The notes below the pieces were generated by a model. It was not told where the DNA came from. It made no database searches and saw only the letters and a list, made by a program, of their open reading frames with translations. DNA of 64,000 bases from Paulownia fortunei (taxonomy: Eukaryota > Streptophyta > Magnoliopsida > Lamiales > Paulowniaceae): the NCBI GenBank assembly GCA_019321725.1, contig CM033109.1:16151993-16215992 (forward strand), in the 5' to 3' direction. Positions 35,888 to 47,463 of the stretch are shown one piece after another (position 1 is the first letter of the stretch; each line of letters starts with the position of its first letter). Position numbers and translations under genes: made by a program.

Positions 35888-36539
35888 TCACAGGCTAAGA
35901 GTTAAATTGATTTTACATTTTCGACCATTGTCTTTGTTGGACCAATCCACATGAGCCAATGCTGGATCAGGTTCTGGCATATATGTTAGAAGTTGATCAA
36001 TTAGTTGGTCAGGTATTGGAGCATAAATGAGAATTCGTCTCGCAAATAGTAAAATAAAATCTTGTTTTACAGCATGATCTACAAAATATAGCAATCCATC
36101 AAAGAAACCATTAACATAAAGAATACCTATAGGTTTCTGGTGAATGTTGAGTTATTCAAGAGACAACTTGGAATAATTTCTCTAGTGTACCAAAGCTACT
36201 AGGTAGAGTGATGAATACATCTACATTGTTTAACATGTTATGCATTGTGTCCTAAATATGTGACACTTTTAGCTCGTCTCCAATGGTCATACCTGTGATA
36301 TTCTGCATTGTTAAAGGTTTTGGGATAACTCCTAAAACTTTGACTCCTATTACATGAGCAGAAGTAACAACACTCCCCATTAACCCCGGACTACCTCCAC
36401 CATACACTAAATGAATTTTTCTTTCTGCTAAGCTTCTACTAAAGTTATTGGCTGCCTCTATAAACTCACTATTTTTTCCTGGATTGGTTCCACAAAAGAC
36501 ACAAATACAGTTAAATTTGCGAGTGGAAGACCCTTCCAT
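35888..36539 (-). pseudogene. LOG: Captured LOG gene (cytokinin riboside 5'-monophosphate phosphoribohydrolase), copy 2
   Basis: LOG hydrolyses cytokinin ribotides to active free bases. This copy spans 652 bases (about 217 codons, full family length) without introns. From an intact ATG at 36539 it reads MEGSSTRKFNCICVFCGTNP, AERKIHLVYGGGSPGLMGS and GVIPKPLTMQNITGMTIGDE for 95 codons, to a stop after KVSHI. The next part has lost the catalytic motif: PGGxGTxxE is now PSSFGTLEK (about 36179-36203). Further frameshifts follow, then VDHAVKQDF, PIPDQLIDQLLTYMPEPDP and the tail NGRKCKINLTLSL, stop at 35888-35890. An A-rich tract precedes the ATG. Sense orientation relative to the element, as in copy 1. 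Non-functional. Confidence 0.94.
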
Positions 36540-36575
36540 TTTTTTATTTTTTTTTATTTTTTTGAAAGTGAGTTG
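36540..36575 (-). repeat. A-rich tract directly before LOG copy 2
   Basis: T-rich on the plus strand (A-rich in the sense of the element), abutting the LOG start codon as in copy 1. Confidence 0.75.
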
Positions 36576-36709
36576 TGCAAAAATAGAGTAAGTATGGTGC
36601 TATTTATTGATGTGCGAATAGGAAATGCATTTATTGCACATTTATTTCTTTTATCAGAAAAGATTGAATATAAGGATATAAAATTTGAAAATTTGCTACT
36701 TACATGTGA

Positions 36710-37336
36710 ATGTAAATGTAGTTGTGACTATGACTCACATCTTTCTTAGGTTTTACATCCATTTATGGCTTAGACACCCTCTATGGGTCAAGGATATGTT
36801 TTCTATTAAGTTTTTTTATAAACTGGCAAATAGGGTCTTTGAATGTCAGATTCCCAAAACTATAATGCTCATATTTATCTTGGAAGTGATTCCATAAATC
36901 AAGAATTGTACATTGTACTAATTCACATGAATGCATATCAAGAGTCAATATAATGTCATTTAAATACTCCTTACTTAGTCCATCCATAATGAATTACATT
37001 TTATCTTTTCAATTTTCAGAAACTATTCCTAAGCAACGACATTTTGTGTTGCAAGTCCATCGAGCACATTTGTAAGAAACTTGCATTTTTTCACCCTTTG
37101 TTTTTTTTGAATATGTACTTTTACCAGAACCAGACGTATGTAAAAAGTAAGTTTGAAAACTCATATAAAAACTCACCTGCTAGAACCTTTGCTTTAATTA
37201 TCCATCATATGTCCCTTAGGATGCTCTTGTGCATAAGCATCATTAATCTTTCAATCCTAAATTTATAAATTTTTAAAATTGTATTTTTAGGAAGAAAAGG
37301 CAATCACTTCTTGAGAGTTAGAAGAATGTCATCCAT
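36710..37336 (-). pseudogene. Unidentified conserved ORF X, copy 2
   Basis: Collinear with 12837-13465. It starts with an intact ATG (37334-37336) reading MDDILLTLKK, then TGA where copy 1 has CGA. It continues with LPKN, KFRIERLMMLMHKSIL, a Cys-rich stretch CARWTCNTKCRCLG, and from 36987 MDGLSKEYLNDIILTLDMHS, DLWNHFQDKYEHYSFGNLTF and KDPICQFIKKLNRKHILDP. No family recognised. Conservation of position, order and most residues in two elements suggests it was once a real protein of this family or a captured host gene. Confidence 0.55.
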
Positions 37337-37559
37337 TTTGAAAAGAATAAGAAAAGAGCATGAGAAAATGAGATAAACTTTGTACAGAGATTTCAGTTGT
37401 TTGGGAAACAGATAAATACGACTTCAATAGCCATGGAGTATTGTTATCCGCCACATAATTGAAAAAAGAAAAAAAAAAGAAAAATGCCCGCAAAACAAAC
37501 AAGTTAGAGAAAATATGTATATATATACACATACTAATCATAACAAGGGTTAGAAAGAA
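37337..37559 (-). other. Spacer between integrase and ORF X
   Basis: Pyrimidine-rich leader-like sequence (minus strand) corresponding to 12656-12836. No coding signal. Confidence 0.6.
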
Positions 37560-38921
37560 AAATAATTTTCTCTTGTGAAAATTGATTCTCTAGAAATAGT
37601 TTAAATCTTTGTCCATTTACTTTGAATACGTTACCATTTCAAGAATTCTCAATGTCAATTTCACCATAAGGATATACCTCTTTTACAACAAAAGGACCAC
37701 TCCACGTTAATCTCAATTTTTTAGAAAATAAATGCAATCGAGAATTATAAAGCAAAACCTTTTGACCAACCTCAAATATTTTTCTTGAAATTTTATTATA
37801 ATGAAATTCTTTGATTCTTGCTTTATGAATTTTAGAATTCTTATATGCATTATTTCTCAATTCTTGGAAAGCATTGATTTGTAATTTGCACAATTTTGAA
37901 GCTCTGTCAAGGTTGAAATTAAACATTTTGATTGCCCAATAATCTTTAAGTTCAAGTTCAAGAGGTAAAAATGATAAAGTTTTCCATAAACTATCCTATA
38001 AGGAGACATGTTTAATGATGTTTTAAAAGTAGTTCTATATGCCCAAAGTGTATTGGTAAGTCTAACAGACCAATCTTTATGATTAGTGTTAACTATCTTT
38101 TCCAAAAAAATAATTCTCTCCCTATTTGCAAGTTCAATTTGTCCATTTATATTAGGGGGATAAGGGGTTGCAACTTTATGTATGATTCCATATTTTCTCA
38201 TTAAAGTTTAAAATACTTTGTTACAAAAATATTTTCCCCCATCACTGATAATAGATTGAGGAATTCCAAATTGACTTAAAATATTTTCTTTCAAAAAATT
38301 ATCACTATTTTGTGATCATTAGAATTGTTTCGATCCATTTTGAAACATAATCTATGGCGATCAATATGTAAAAAATCAACTGATAATAGAAATAGTCCAT
38401 GAAGTAAATATCCCAACAGTCAAAGATTTCAATCACTTGGATGGGGTGTAGGGGTATTATGTTTCGCTTTGAAATGGTTCCTAACTTTGGACAGTCTTCA
38501 CAATTTTTGAAAAAACACAGAAGAATCATTAAAAAGTGTTGGCCAATAAAATCCACATTGCAAGTACTTTGCAGTAGTTTTCTTTGCCGAAAAGTAACCA
38601 CCATATGTTCATGAATGAAAAAAATTTAAGAATATCACCTTTTTCATTGTCAGGGATGCATTTCCGAAAGATTTGACCAGGATAATATTTGAATAGGTAT
38701 GGATCATCCCAATAAAAGTTTTTCACCTCGGTTAAAATCTTCTTTTTATCTTAGGAATTCTAATGCAGTGGCATCTTTCCTATCACAAGTAAATTAACAA
38801 TATCAGCAAATCAAGGTAAAATAGAAACATTAAATAGTTGTTCATCAGGGCAACATTGAAATAAGTCATTACAAATAAGTCTTGACAAATGATCAACCAC
38901 CACATTCTCTACTTCATTCTT
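37560..38921 (-). pseudogene. pol: Integrase of the second Athila-like element
   Basis: Order on the minus strand: zinc-binding remnant with NCEDCPKLG near 38475; first catalytic block WDIYFMDYF near 38400, where the plus copy reads GIDFMGPF, so the first catalytic Asp is Tyr; AIDYVSKWIE; QIELANRERI and NHKDWSVRLTNTLWAYRTTF at 37857-38201; and the C-terminal [18 protein letters not shown] with LTWSGPFVVKEVYPYGEIDI at 37639-37926. Several frameshifts. It ends upstream at the copia solo LTR (38921). Confidence 0.88.
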
Positions 38922-41113
38922 TGTTAGAGTAGGATGCTAGTGCCCCAATTAGTTTGGGTGTTTTGTACGTTTTTCTTTTGTAAGATAATCTTATTGGGAA
39001 TCATATTATTAAAAAAATAATTTATTTATCTTATGTCTTGCATTTTCTTTCTGCATATTAGATATAGTCCTCATACCAAATTTAGCTATAAGGGGCCTTT
39101 TTGAGATGGGACATCAAATAGTTGAGTAAGACTCACACATACGATGCATGCTCATAAGACGAGGATGTCGCATTCCATTGTCATTAGCATAGAGACATAA
39201 GTGCATATATATGAGTGCTTGTTAGAGAACAAATACACCGAACATGGCCCACAAGAAATTCTTAGCGACAGGCTCTATCAAAATAAGATTTTCTATGTTG
39301 CGATAGTACACGACTAGTCCTTGGACTTGAAGCACAATAGTAACCTTGTGTGCATCCTGCAGCACTTTGATATATGTTCTGATTGCTAGACAATCACAAA
39401 GGGACATGTTTGATGCTGCACTAGTGTGCATGAAGGTTTGTTAGTAGCCAACATTGAATTCGACACTTGTCTTTTATTTAACAAGGGAATCTCCTATATT
39501 TTTATAGTTCATAATTCAAAGACCTTGGCCAAGGCATGATGAATTCTGATTTATCAAGAATCATTAGAACTTGAAATAGAATCATAGTTATTTAATCATT
39601 TAGGATTTTGACTTATAATCCATGCCCTAGATTCAATCAAAAGATTAGCTGTTGAAAGGATCGTACTGTATGGTACTCGCAACTAAAATAAGTTTACTCG
39701 CTATTTCACCTAAGACTAGTTTGCCATGATTACTTGCTATGTGTTTTCATGGATAGTGAGGTTCTTGAAATTAAGGAGTTAATTCCAAGTGGCTTAAATA
39801 ATTGGATTAATTAATCAGAATAATTATTATTTATAGATTGTAAATGTTATAAGACCACTACTAGCTTAGTAGTGAACCTAAGAGAGTTACACATCTTTAC
39901 GGAAAATAACATTTCTATTTTGGAAATTTTCCATTGATTGGAAATTAATTGATTAATATTTATTAATTACTTAATTAAAGGTTCTATTTAATTTAATGGT
40001 TAAATTAAATTATTCAATTAAGTAATTAAATTATTTAGTTGGACCTAATTTGATTAGGAAGCTCATTTGGAGTAAATAATAATTAATCAATTAGATTAAT
40101 CAATATAGGATTAAATCAATTGGATTGATTCTTAGACTTTTGAGTTCAAACCCACTAGAAGATGAAGAGAATACATAAAATAAATATGATTTATTTAATT
40201 AATATATTTATATAATTAAATATAATATGACCAATTTTTATGAGATAAAAATCGACCATTAGTTGTTTATTTTATATAAATATATGTTTTGATATATATA
40301 TTTGAAATATATCTATCTTGATATTATTTGAAGAGTTCAAATTAATATAAAAAATATATATAGACTATTCTTGATGACTAATGTAGTCTCAAATAAGTCC
40401 ACATAAATTGGAGAGAGAAAAAGAAGAATTGTTGGAAGATTTAGAATCCTACAAAAATTAAACTTTGAAATGGTTCAAAATTAACAAACTCTCCAAGAGT
40501 TGGAGAAGGAAAGAATTTTCGCCCCCTATATAAATAGGGAGGGCTGAAACTTGTATTGTAGTATTAGGAAAATTATTTTGTCTCGTCTCTATTTTTCTCT
40601 CCAAGAAAATAAAAGAAAAGTTATTTTTTGAAAATCTTTATTTTCTTGTTCTTTAAAGAAAATAGGTTTCTTGATATTCTCTTCACTTCAAAATTTCAAG
40701 AACTTAAATAATTAATCTTTATTGTTCTTGAAAAATTGTTCATGATCCATTAATTAGATTAAAGGGCAAACATTACTCTGGATTTAGAATAGAAAATGAT
40801 TTTAAGAATATTAGGGAATCTTTTAATCAGTGTTTTTCTTTTTATTGTGGACGTAATAGAGGGGTGACACGTGGATCCCTACGAGTTTTGATAAGCAAGG
40901 AATATAGCAATAATTTCTTCTTTCCCCACATCAATTGGAGTGTTTGAAAGGTATAATCCGAATTTAATATATTTATTTATATTTTCACTTGAATAAGCGC
41001 GATTGTTAGAATCACTTTCGAATTAATGGGATAAATTTATTTGATAAATTTATGTTTTATAAAATTTTAAATTTTCCGCTGCACATGCCCTTGTGATTAT
41101 AGCGAACCCAACA
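38922..41113 (+). mobile_element. Ty1/copia solo LTR inside Athila-like pol
   Basis: A 2192-bp LTR runs from TGTTAGAGTAGGATGCTAG to ...GCGAACCCAACA. The left flank TTCTT and right flank CTCTT differ at one base, fitting an old 5-bp TSD. On either side the host RNase H/integrase reading continues (compare 11220-11245 in the plus copy). It is the intact relative of the split LTR at 4265/23791. Confidence 0.9.
40526..40538 (+). promoter_or_regulatory. TATA box of the copia solo LTR
   Basis: CTATATAAATAGG, about 1.6 kb into the LTR, followed by a pyrimidine-rich leader; likely the copia promoter. Confidence 0.55.
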
Positions 41114-42450
41114 CTCTTATCTCGAATCATAATATTGAATTCCTGGAGTAAGAGAATCCACCTAATAAGTCTAGGTTTGGCATCTTTTTTTAAAAAAATA
41201 TTTTTCAAAATTGCATGATCATTGAAAACAATAATTGGTAAGCAAACAAGATAAGATCTAAATTTGTCTAATGTAAAAACTACAAGTAATTCTATTTCAG
41301 TTGTTGAATAATTCAATTGAGCACTATTCAAATTTTAATTTACATAGTAAATGACATTATCCCAAGACAACTCCAATAGCATAATCACTTGCATTACATA
41401 TTATTTCAAAAGGTAAAGTCCAATCTGGAGGCTACAGGATTGGAGCATACGTAAGCATGCTTTTAAGCTTAACAAGAGCATTGTCACAATTTTAAGTCCA
41501 TTCAAAAATTGTCTTTTATTAAAAGATTACACAAAGGTTTAGATATTATACTAAAATCTTTGATAAATCTTTTATAAAAATCAACATGTCCTAAAAATAA
41601 TCTTACCTCCTTCATAGACTTTGGTATTGACAAATTAGCAACTAACTTGATTTTAGATTTGTCTACTTCAATAACTTTTGATGAAATAATGTGTTCAAGA
41701 ATAATACCAGTTGTTACCATGAAATGCCATTTCTACCAATTGAGTACATGGTTCTCTTTTTCACATCTGATCAAAAGCTTTTCTAAATTAGACAAGCAAA
41801 CGTCAAATAAATTTTCAAAATTAAAAAAAAATCATACATGAAAACTTCAAGAAAATGTTCCACCTTATCACTAATTTTCTAAGCATGAATCATTAGAATG
41901 TAGTTGGTGGATTACTTAATCCAAAAGGTATCCTTCAATATGCAAAAGTACTAAAAGGACGTATAAAAATAGTTTTCACTTAATCTAAGAAGCAGTGAAA
42001 TTTATATCCCACAACTCTTTCTAAGATTTGATCTATAAAAGGTAATGGAAAATTATCTTGCTAGCAACTAAGTTGAGTTTTGTATAGTCAATACACACTC
42101 GCTAGAAGGTTTAGCCTTTGTCGTATTTCTCTAGAAGGTTTAACACTTTCCTCTACATAGAAGTTATGTGTGCAAATGAAAGGATTAATACCTTTAATAT
42201 CAGCAATGGTCCATTCTAAAGCATTCTTATGCATTTTCAGAGTTTTGATCAACTTACCTTCTTGGGATGCATCAAGTTTTGAAGAAATTATTACTAAAAA
42301 AATCTCATTCTCACGCAAATAAGAATATTTCAAATCAAATGACAGAGGTTTCAAATCAATTATGAGAGTTTTAATACTTGATGGAATAGATTATAATGTT
42401 GAATATGAAAGTTCTTCAAACTTTGGCTTCCAAAAATATTTTTCTTGTAG
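41114..42450 (-). pseudogene. pol: RT and RNase H of the second Athila-like element
   Basis: Minus strand: RT linker with PLSFDLKYSYLRENE and AKVIKT-like residues (42088-42354); the active site near 41831-41839 reads FMYDF where the lineage has FMDDF, so the first catalytic Asp is Tyr. TGIILEHIISSKVIEVDKSK, SIPKSMKEVRLFLGHVDFYK and FIKDFSIISKPLCNLL lie at 41502-41720. RNase H has [40 protein letters not shown] and [20 protein letters not shown] up to the LTR at 41113. Frameshifts and stops throughout. Confidence 0.88.
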
Positions 42451-42870
42451 TTGTAAAAATTCAGATGGAGTATTAGAGTGTGTCATTTTACAAATACTTT
42501 TACTTTCAAAACAAGTTTCCAGAGGATCAAATGAATTAGTGAAAGTAAAATATTCATAATCAAGTTCCTCAATTGAATCCACTTTCTATACTTCGACATC
42601 TTCTGTGGATTGCTTAAAAATATTAAACACACTTAGTTCCAAAGTCATATTTCCAGAGGACAACTTCAAAATTTCATTCCTATAAATTATAAGAAAAGGA
42701 CAACCCAAAATGATAGAAACTTGTGTATGATTATATACAACAGGCTCTGTGTCCAAAATAATGAAATCTACTTGAAAGTAAAACTTATTAATTTGTACCA
42801 ACACATCTTCTACTACTCCCTTTGCAACTTTAATCAAACGATCAACTAGTTGGAGTACAAGTTGTTTGAA
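42451..42870 (-). pseudogene. Protease remnant of the second Athila-like element
   Basis: Minus strand 42586-42837 reads VEDVLVQINKFYFQVDFIIL, DTEPVVYN and QVSIILGCPFLI, the C-terminal half of the protease, then SIEELDYEYFTFTNSFDPLE downstream. The catalytic Asp half is missing, because a copia LTR joins at about 42871. Confidence 0.85.
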
Positions 42871-43440
42871 GTTTAGAGTAGGATACCCAGTGCCCCAATT
42901 AGATTGGTTGTATTGTACTCTTTGTTTTTTGTAAAGACAATCTTATTGGGAATCATATTAATAAAAATACACTTTCTTTATCTTATGTCTTGCATTTTTC
43001 TTTATGTGTATTAGATAAAGTCCTTAGACCAAATTTAGCTATAAGGCATGTTTGTGCAAATGATGGCGATCATAGAACATGTCTCTAAGGCTTTAGTCTT
43101 AAATATATTACAATTCATCGGCTTTTTGAGATGGGATATCAAGCCCAATCAAACTCGCGCACATAGTCTAAGATTCAAAGACCTTGGCCAAGACGGGATG
43201 AATTTTGATTCATCATGAATCATTGGAACTTAAAATGGAATCACAGTTATTGAATCATTCAGGGTTTTAACTTATAATCCATGCCCTAAATCCAATTAAG
43301 AGATTAGCTGTCGAAAGGACCATACAAGTATAGTACTCACAACTAAAATAGGTTAACTAATTATTTCACCAAATACTAGTTTGTCAAGATTACTTGTTAG
43401 GTGTTTTCATGAATAGTAAGATTCTTGGAATTAAGGAGTT
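42871..43440 (+). mobile_element. Ty1/copia 5' LTR fragment
   Basis: Matches the first part of the LTR at 38922 (TTAGAGTAGGATACCCAGTG...), with internal gaps, up to CTTGGAATTAAGGAGTTA near 43442. There the copy leaves the LTR and enters copia coding sequence. The initial TG is mutated. Confidence 0.75.
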
Positions 43441-44944
43441 ATCTAATGGAGAATTAGATTCTCACTTTAAGTGAATCCAAGTTGAGTTTCACTTATTTCC
43501 TCCTTCATTATGGGAATTCACCCTAGAATCTACAATATTCTTATCAAGTAAGAATACCATCTAAGTCGGTGCTCAAAACGTCATATTAGATATGATGTGT
43601 CAAAAGGCCGCTTACATACATAACTAAGGTTATAAAGGTGCCTGCTTTTGGAGATAAGATGGATGTGAATCTATCTTATGCAAATTTGTGGGGTATCCAA
43701 AGAAATCTAAAGGATACCATTTCTATGATTCCTAATAACAAAGGAGTTTGTTTTGTAGGGATACCACTTTCTTGAGAAGAAGAAATTTCTAATGGATAGA
43801 AATGGCTAGATCATAGAACTTCAAATAGTTCAAGAACTGTAGGTTGTCTCACAAGTGGTAATGGTGTATAAACAAATTACTATAACTTCTAGTACACAAC
43901 CTCTAAGGAGCCCTAAAAGGATCTCGGGGCCACTTATATGATAAAAGCCTCTTCCTAATGAGAAACAATAAGGATCTCCATTTTTTTTTAATATTGATCC
44001 AACTAAGGAGTAATGATGTATCACATTAATTTGGGAATATGAAAAAATACCATGCAATCCGAAATTGATTTCGTGTACTCCAATAAGGTTTGACCTTGAT
44101 GGGCCCATTAGTGGGAATGGTTTTCTTTGGCTGCAAATAGGTCTGCAAATATAAAATTGGAGAACATGGGGTGATGGTGACCTATAAAGGCACAACTGGT
44201 AGAAAAGTGTTATGTTCAAAGTCAAGGTGTTGACTGTTAAGGATAACTTTACCTAGATGTGATGCTAAAGTCCATTTAGATTATGACGGCTATATCTACA
44301 TATTACGACTACTAGATATGACAAAGAGATGTGAGGGCCGTCATTATCGATAGGGGTATTGAGAATGGGATATAAGTTAAGCGGCCTAAGGCCTTTATAT
44401 CAAATAGAAGCAAGCAAAAGGTCTACCATCTTTAGAGATCCATTAAGGACTCAAAATAAATTTCCAAATATGGAACATTCGATTTACCAAAGCAATCAAA
44501 TGGTTTTATTTCCTTAGGAATGCCAATGAGCCATATGTGTATTGTGTTTTATGTTGATAACATTCTACTCATAGATAGATCTAAAAGGATTATTGGACTA
44601 TCTTAAATCATAGTACATAGATTAGATGCTAAAAGGGTTTAGGAGAGATCTTGTTTTTCAGTCATGGGATTTCTTTTTCCGAAGTCCACATCCCCACAGA
44701 CTTTTAAAAGAAAGAGAAATATTAACTTACATATTTCATGCATCCTTGATAGGAAGCATAAAATATGTAAATCTATGTACAAGATTTGATATCAGAAATG
44801 CTTTGAGTGTCACAAGCAGATATCAGTCAATTCGATGCGAAAAGTGTTGAAAACTATAAAGATGATCTTTAGTACTTATAAAGCACTAAGGATCTCTTCT
44901 TGGAGTACGATTATGGAGACTAAAGCTAAGATGCTTCATCTAGT
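43441..44944 (+). pseudogene. pol: Ty1/copia pol remnant (integrase end to RT)
   Basis: Heavily decayed plus-strand copia pol in the expected order: CKFVGYPKKSKGYHFYDS (integrase end, near 43690), KWLDH and SEIDFVYSNKV (near 44060), GVDC and SI with YYDY, KQKVYHL then RSI, SNGFIS, and near 44540 FYVDNILLID where copia RT has YVDDILL, so one catalytic Asp is Asn. Then SKRIIGLS, LIGSIKYVNLCTRFDIRNAL and SVTSRYQS near 44740-44830, and KDLFLEY near 44900. Gag, protease and most of integrase are deleted, as are RNase H and the 3' LTR. Confidence 0.8.
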
Positions 44945-45160
44945 TTGTTTCTTTTAACGTATTATTTTATAATAGTGAATTATTGGCCTTTCTCTTTTGG
45001 AGTTTAAGTGATAAGTCAAATGTTTTTCATTGAATAAAAATATATTACTACTTTTCTATCTTTCTTGATCTAGCTAGTTGAGTGTTAGGCTATTTACTAT
45101 GTCGTTGTGCTCATAATATTTCCTAACATTTTTTAGATACTGAGATTTAGTAGCTTAGGG
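44945..45160 (+). repeat. Direct repeat A1 (LTR-end fragment)
   Basis: About 165 bases from TTTCTTTTAACGTATTATTT to GCTAGTTGAGTGTT recur at 47304-47463. It lies just upstream of chromovirus gag/protease remains and reads like the 3' end of an LTR (TTAACATTTTTTAGATACTG), so it may be the 5' LTR end of that element. Confidence 0.7.
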
Positions 45161-45379
45161 AATAACTTTTGGAATACAAGAAAGCCTATTGGAGCAGTTC
45201 GAACTTTCTACTTTATTATTTTAGAATTATTGGACATGATGGATTTTACTATTGAGGATGTATTATCTTCGTGTGATTTAGTGGTTGATTTTAGATACAA
45301 CTATGCATATATTTGGGGATGTCTATAGGATTTATTTTTAATTAATCAAGTGGATTGTTGATGAAATTCTTGATTTATT
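45161..45379 (+). other. Spacer before gag zinc knuckles
   Basis: AT-rich, no coding signal I can read; probably leader or deleted gag. A short inverted pair CATCTGTATGAATCATTCATACAGATG is at about 45390-45416. Confidence 0.4.
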
Positions 45380-46233
45380 TTTAATTAATCATCTGTATGA
45401 ATCATTCATACAGATGGAAATAGCCCTAAGAGGAATGGAACATGTTACGAGTGTGGTCAGCATGGCTATCGTGTTATGTTTTGCCCTAACAAGAGGTAGA
45501 ATAATCTATGCTCCGATGTGGGTGACCACATGGTGAGTGTTACTGTCTGTGGTATACTGGAGGATGCTTTGAGTATGGCCAACATGATCATAAGGTGGCT
45601 ATTTGCCCCCCAAAAAAGAACAATGGGTCATCAATTTTAGAGGAATCAAGCAAGCCAAGTTAATCTTGTCCCAACGACTGGACAAAACAAAGATGGGAAT
45701 TAGAGGCCACAAATATAAGAAAAAGTATATGTTTTTCTCAGCAAGATGCTTAGAACTCTAATGAGGTGGTGACAGGTATGATTCCAGTTGCATCTGGATA
45801 TGCTTATATGTTGTTTGATTCTGGAGCTATGCATTCTTTTATTTCCATTTCTTATGCTTAGAAATGTAATTTGTTTTATGAACCTTTGGATGTGACACTG
45901 TCTATTAACACCCCTATTGGAAGCACATTTGTTGCGGAATATATATGCAAATCTTGTGTTGTTAAGATAGAAGACTATGAGGTGCCAGGAGACTTGACTC
46001 TATTAGACATGATGGAATTTGATGTCATTCTTGGGATAGATTGGTTGGCCACTTATTATATTTCTATCGATTGTCAGTTGAAGAGATTAAACTTTCATCC
46101 CCCTAGTCTACCAAAGTTCCACTTTACAGGTGGTATGTGTAAATCCCCTCCCAAATTGATTTATGCTCTTCAAGCTAAAAGATTGTTGAGAAAAGGTTGT
46201 ATGGGATATCATATTCAGGAGGCGTACATTTAA
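45380..46233 (+). pseudogene. Chromovirus gag zinc knuckles and protease
   Basis: Two CCHC-like knuckles appear: CYECGQHGYRVMFCP near 45448 (the His is Tyr) and CFEYGQHDHKVAICP near 45565 (the second Cys is Tyr). The protease follows in a shifted frame: YMLFDSGAMHSFIS near 45808, where the lineage has DSGATHSF, then from 45871 an open stretch of 120 codons with EVPGDLTLLDMMEFDVILGI, DWLATYYISIDCQLKRLNFH and ALQAKRLLRKGCMGYHIQ. This is the typical Tekay/Del protease and its linker to RT. RT, RNase H and most of integrase do not follow. Confidence 0.85.
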
Positions 46234-47129
46234 TTAGGTGAATATCTAATACAGTAATTAGAATGCATATTGCCTTGGTCAAAGTGAAACATTTCCATCC
46301 ATATTATAGGTAGTGCAAAGGTGTATGGAGTGTTGCATTCTATCTTGGTTAAACTACTATCAATTCTACCTATTATATTAGAATACGACAAAACTATGTA
46401 TGTAGTGAGTGATAGAAAATGGAGTTGTGATTGTGATTATCTAAGTTTAGGTGAAAATTAGATTTAGTTTTATATTTAATTGAGTTAAAAATACCTGAGA
46501 AATCAATAAGTTAATTGTGAATTAACTAGAATACCTTGGATCAATTCACTTTATTGACTATTGAAGATATTACAGGTTATCATTGCTCTAGTATTTAATG
46601 AATAGTCCATTGGGTTTATTTTTCAAGAAATTAACTATAGGTTTATTTCATAGTATTGGTTGGTAATCCTTCTATGTTAGTGGAAGTTATCTTAAGCTGA
46701 ATACAACCCAACAATTATTATATAACTAATCCATTTCTATTTACTATTCTAGATTAAATTTGATTTGTTTGAGTAACTTGAGAATTTTGAATTCCAAATT
46801 ATTGGAGTTGAGATAAGTGACCCTTCACTATTTTTGTGTACATAAACTCATATATATATTAATTTTGGTGTGCGTTGTAAATTTTCTTACAAGTTGGATC
46901 AAGAAAGTTTATATATGTATTGTACTGTGGACATGTGAAAATGATTTGAGTGTTGTGAATTTAAAATACAAAAGTTGAGAATGTATTGAAATGTAATTTC
47001 ATAAAAGTGGTAGTTTGTAAATATAGGTATTGTGGAGGTGTTTTTAATCTATTATTGAGACCTTATATTATTGACTATTCCGAAATAGGTAATGGACAAC
47101 AAATACTTGTTGGGATTTGAGGGCTTGGT

Positions 47130-47232
47130 CAGTGACTCACTGTAGGGGGCTTAAGCCTGCACCAGTGATCTAGTACAGGGGGGTTAAGCTTGTACCAGGA
47201 CCTAAGACAGGGGGGTTAAACTTGTCCCTGAC
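47130..47232. repeat. Three ~32-bp G-rich tandem units
   Basis: Units share CAGGGGGGTTAAGCTTGTACC (first unit GTAGGGGGCTTAAGCCTGC) with decreasing similarity. Such motifs are common in plant LTRs. Confidence 0.8.
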
Positions 47233-47303
47233 CATGATTATCTTATATGTTTGGTTTTACATGATAGATTTTATGTGGAGATTGATTGATTTTCTTGACT
47301 ACA

Positions 47304-47463
47304 TGTTTCTTTTAACTTATTGTTTTCCAATAGTGAATTGTTTGCCTTTCGTTTTTGGAGTTTAAGTGATAAGTCAAATATTTTTCATTGAATAAAAGCA
47401 TATTACTACTTTTCTATCTTGCTTGATCTAGCTAGTTGAGTGTTGGTTTATTTACTAGGTGTT
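47304..47463 (+). repeat. Direct repeat A2
   Basis: Second copy of the 44945-45117 repeat; shares GGAGTTTAAGTGATAAGTCA and TTCATTGAATAAAA. Confidence 0.85.

Larger units (their letters stand above)
33743..42870 (-). mobile_element. Second LOG-carrying Athila-like element, 5' truncated
   Basis: Read on the minus strand it runs protease (42870) - RT - RNase H - integrase - ORF X - LOG - noncoding - purine tract - start of 3' LTR (34149). The same order as 9230-19290 shows it is the same family as the plus-strand element. It lacks gag, PBS and 5' LTR because a copia fragment cuts it at 42870, and its 3' LTR stops near 33743. A copia solo LTR (38922-41113) sits in the RNase H/integrase junction. 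All coding parts are broken. Confidence 0.9.
46234..47463 (+). mobile_element. Probable LTR fragment (chromovirus-like)
   Basis: Noncoding, AT-rich, ending in the copy of direct repeat A (47304-47463) that also precedes the gag/protease remnant. It contains a three-unit G-rich tandem motif. The simplest reading is that this is the 3' LTR of the deleted element at 44945-46233; its left edge was not found. Confidence 0.5.

Noticed and set aside
43830..44225. 131-codon open frame on the minus strand
   Set aside because: It is antisense to recognisable copia integrase/RT remnants on the plus strand.
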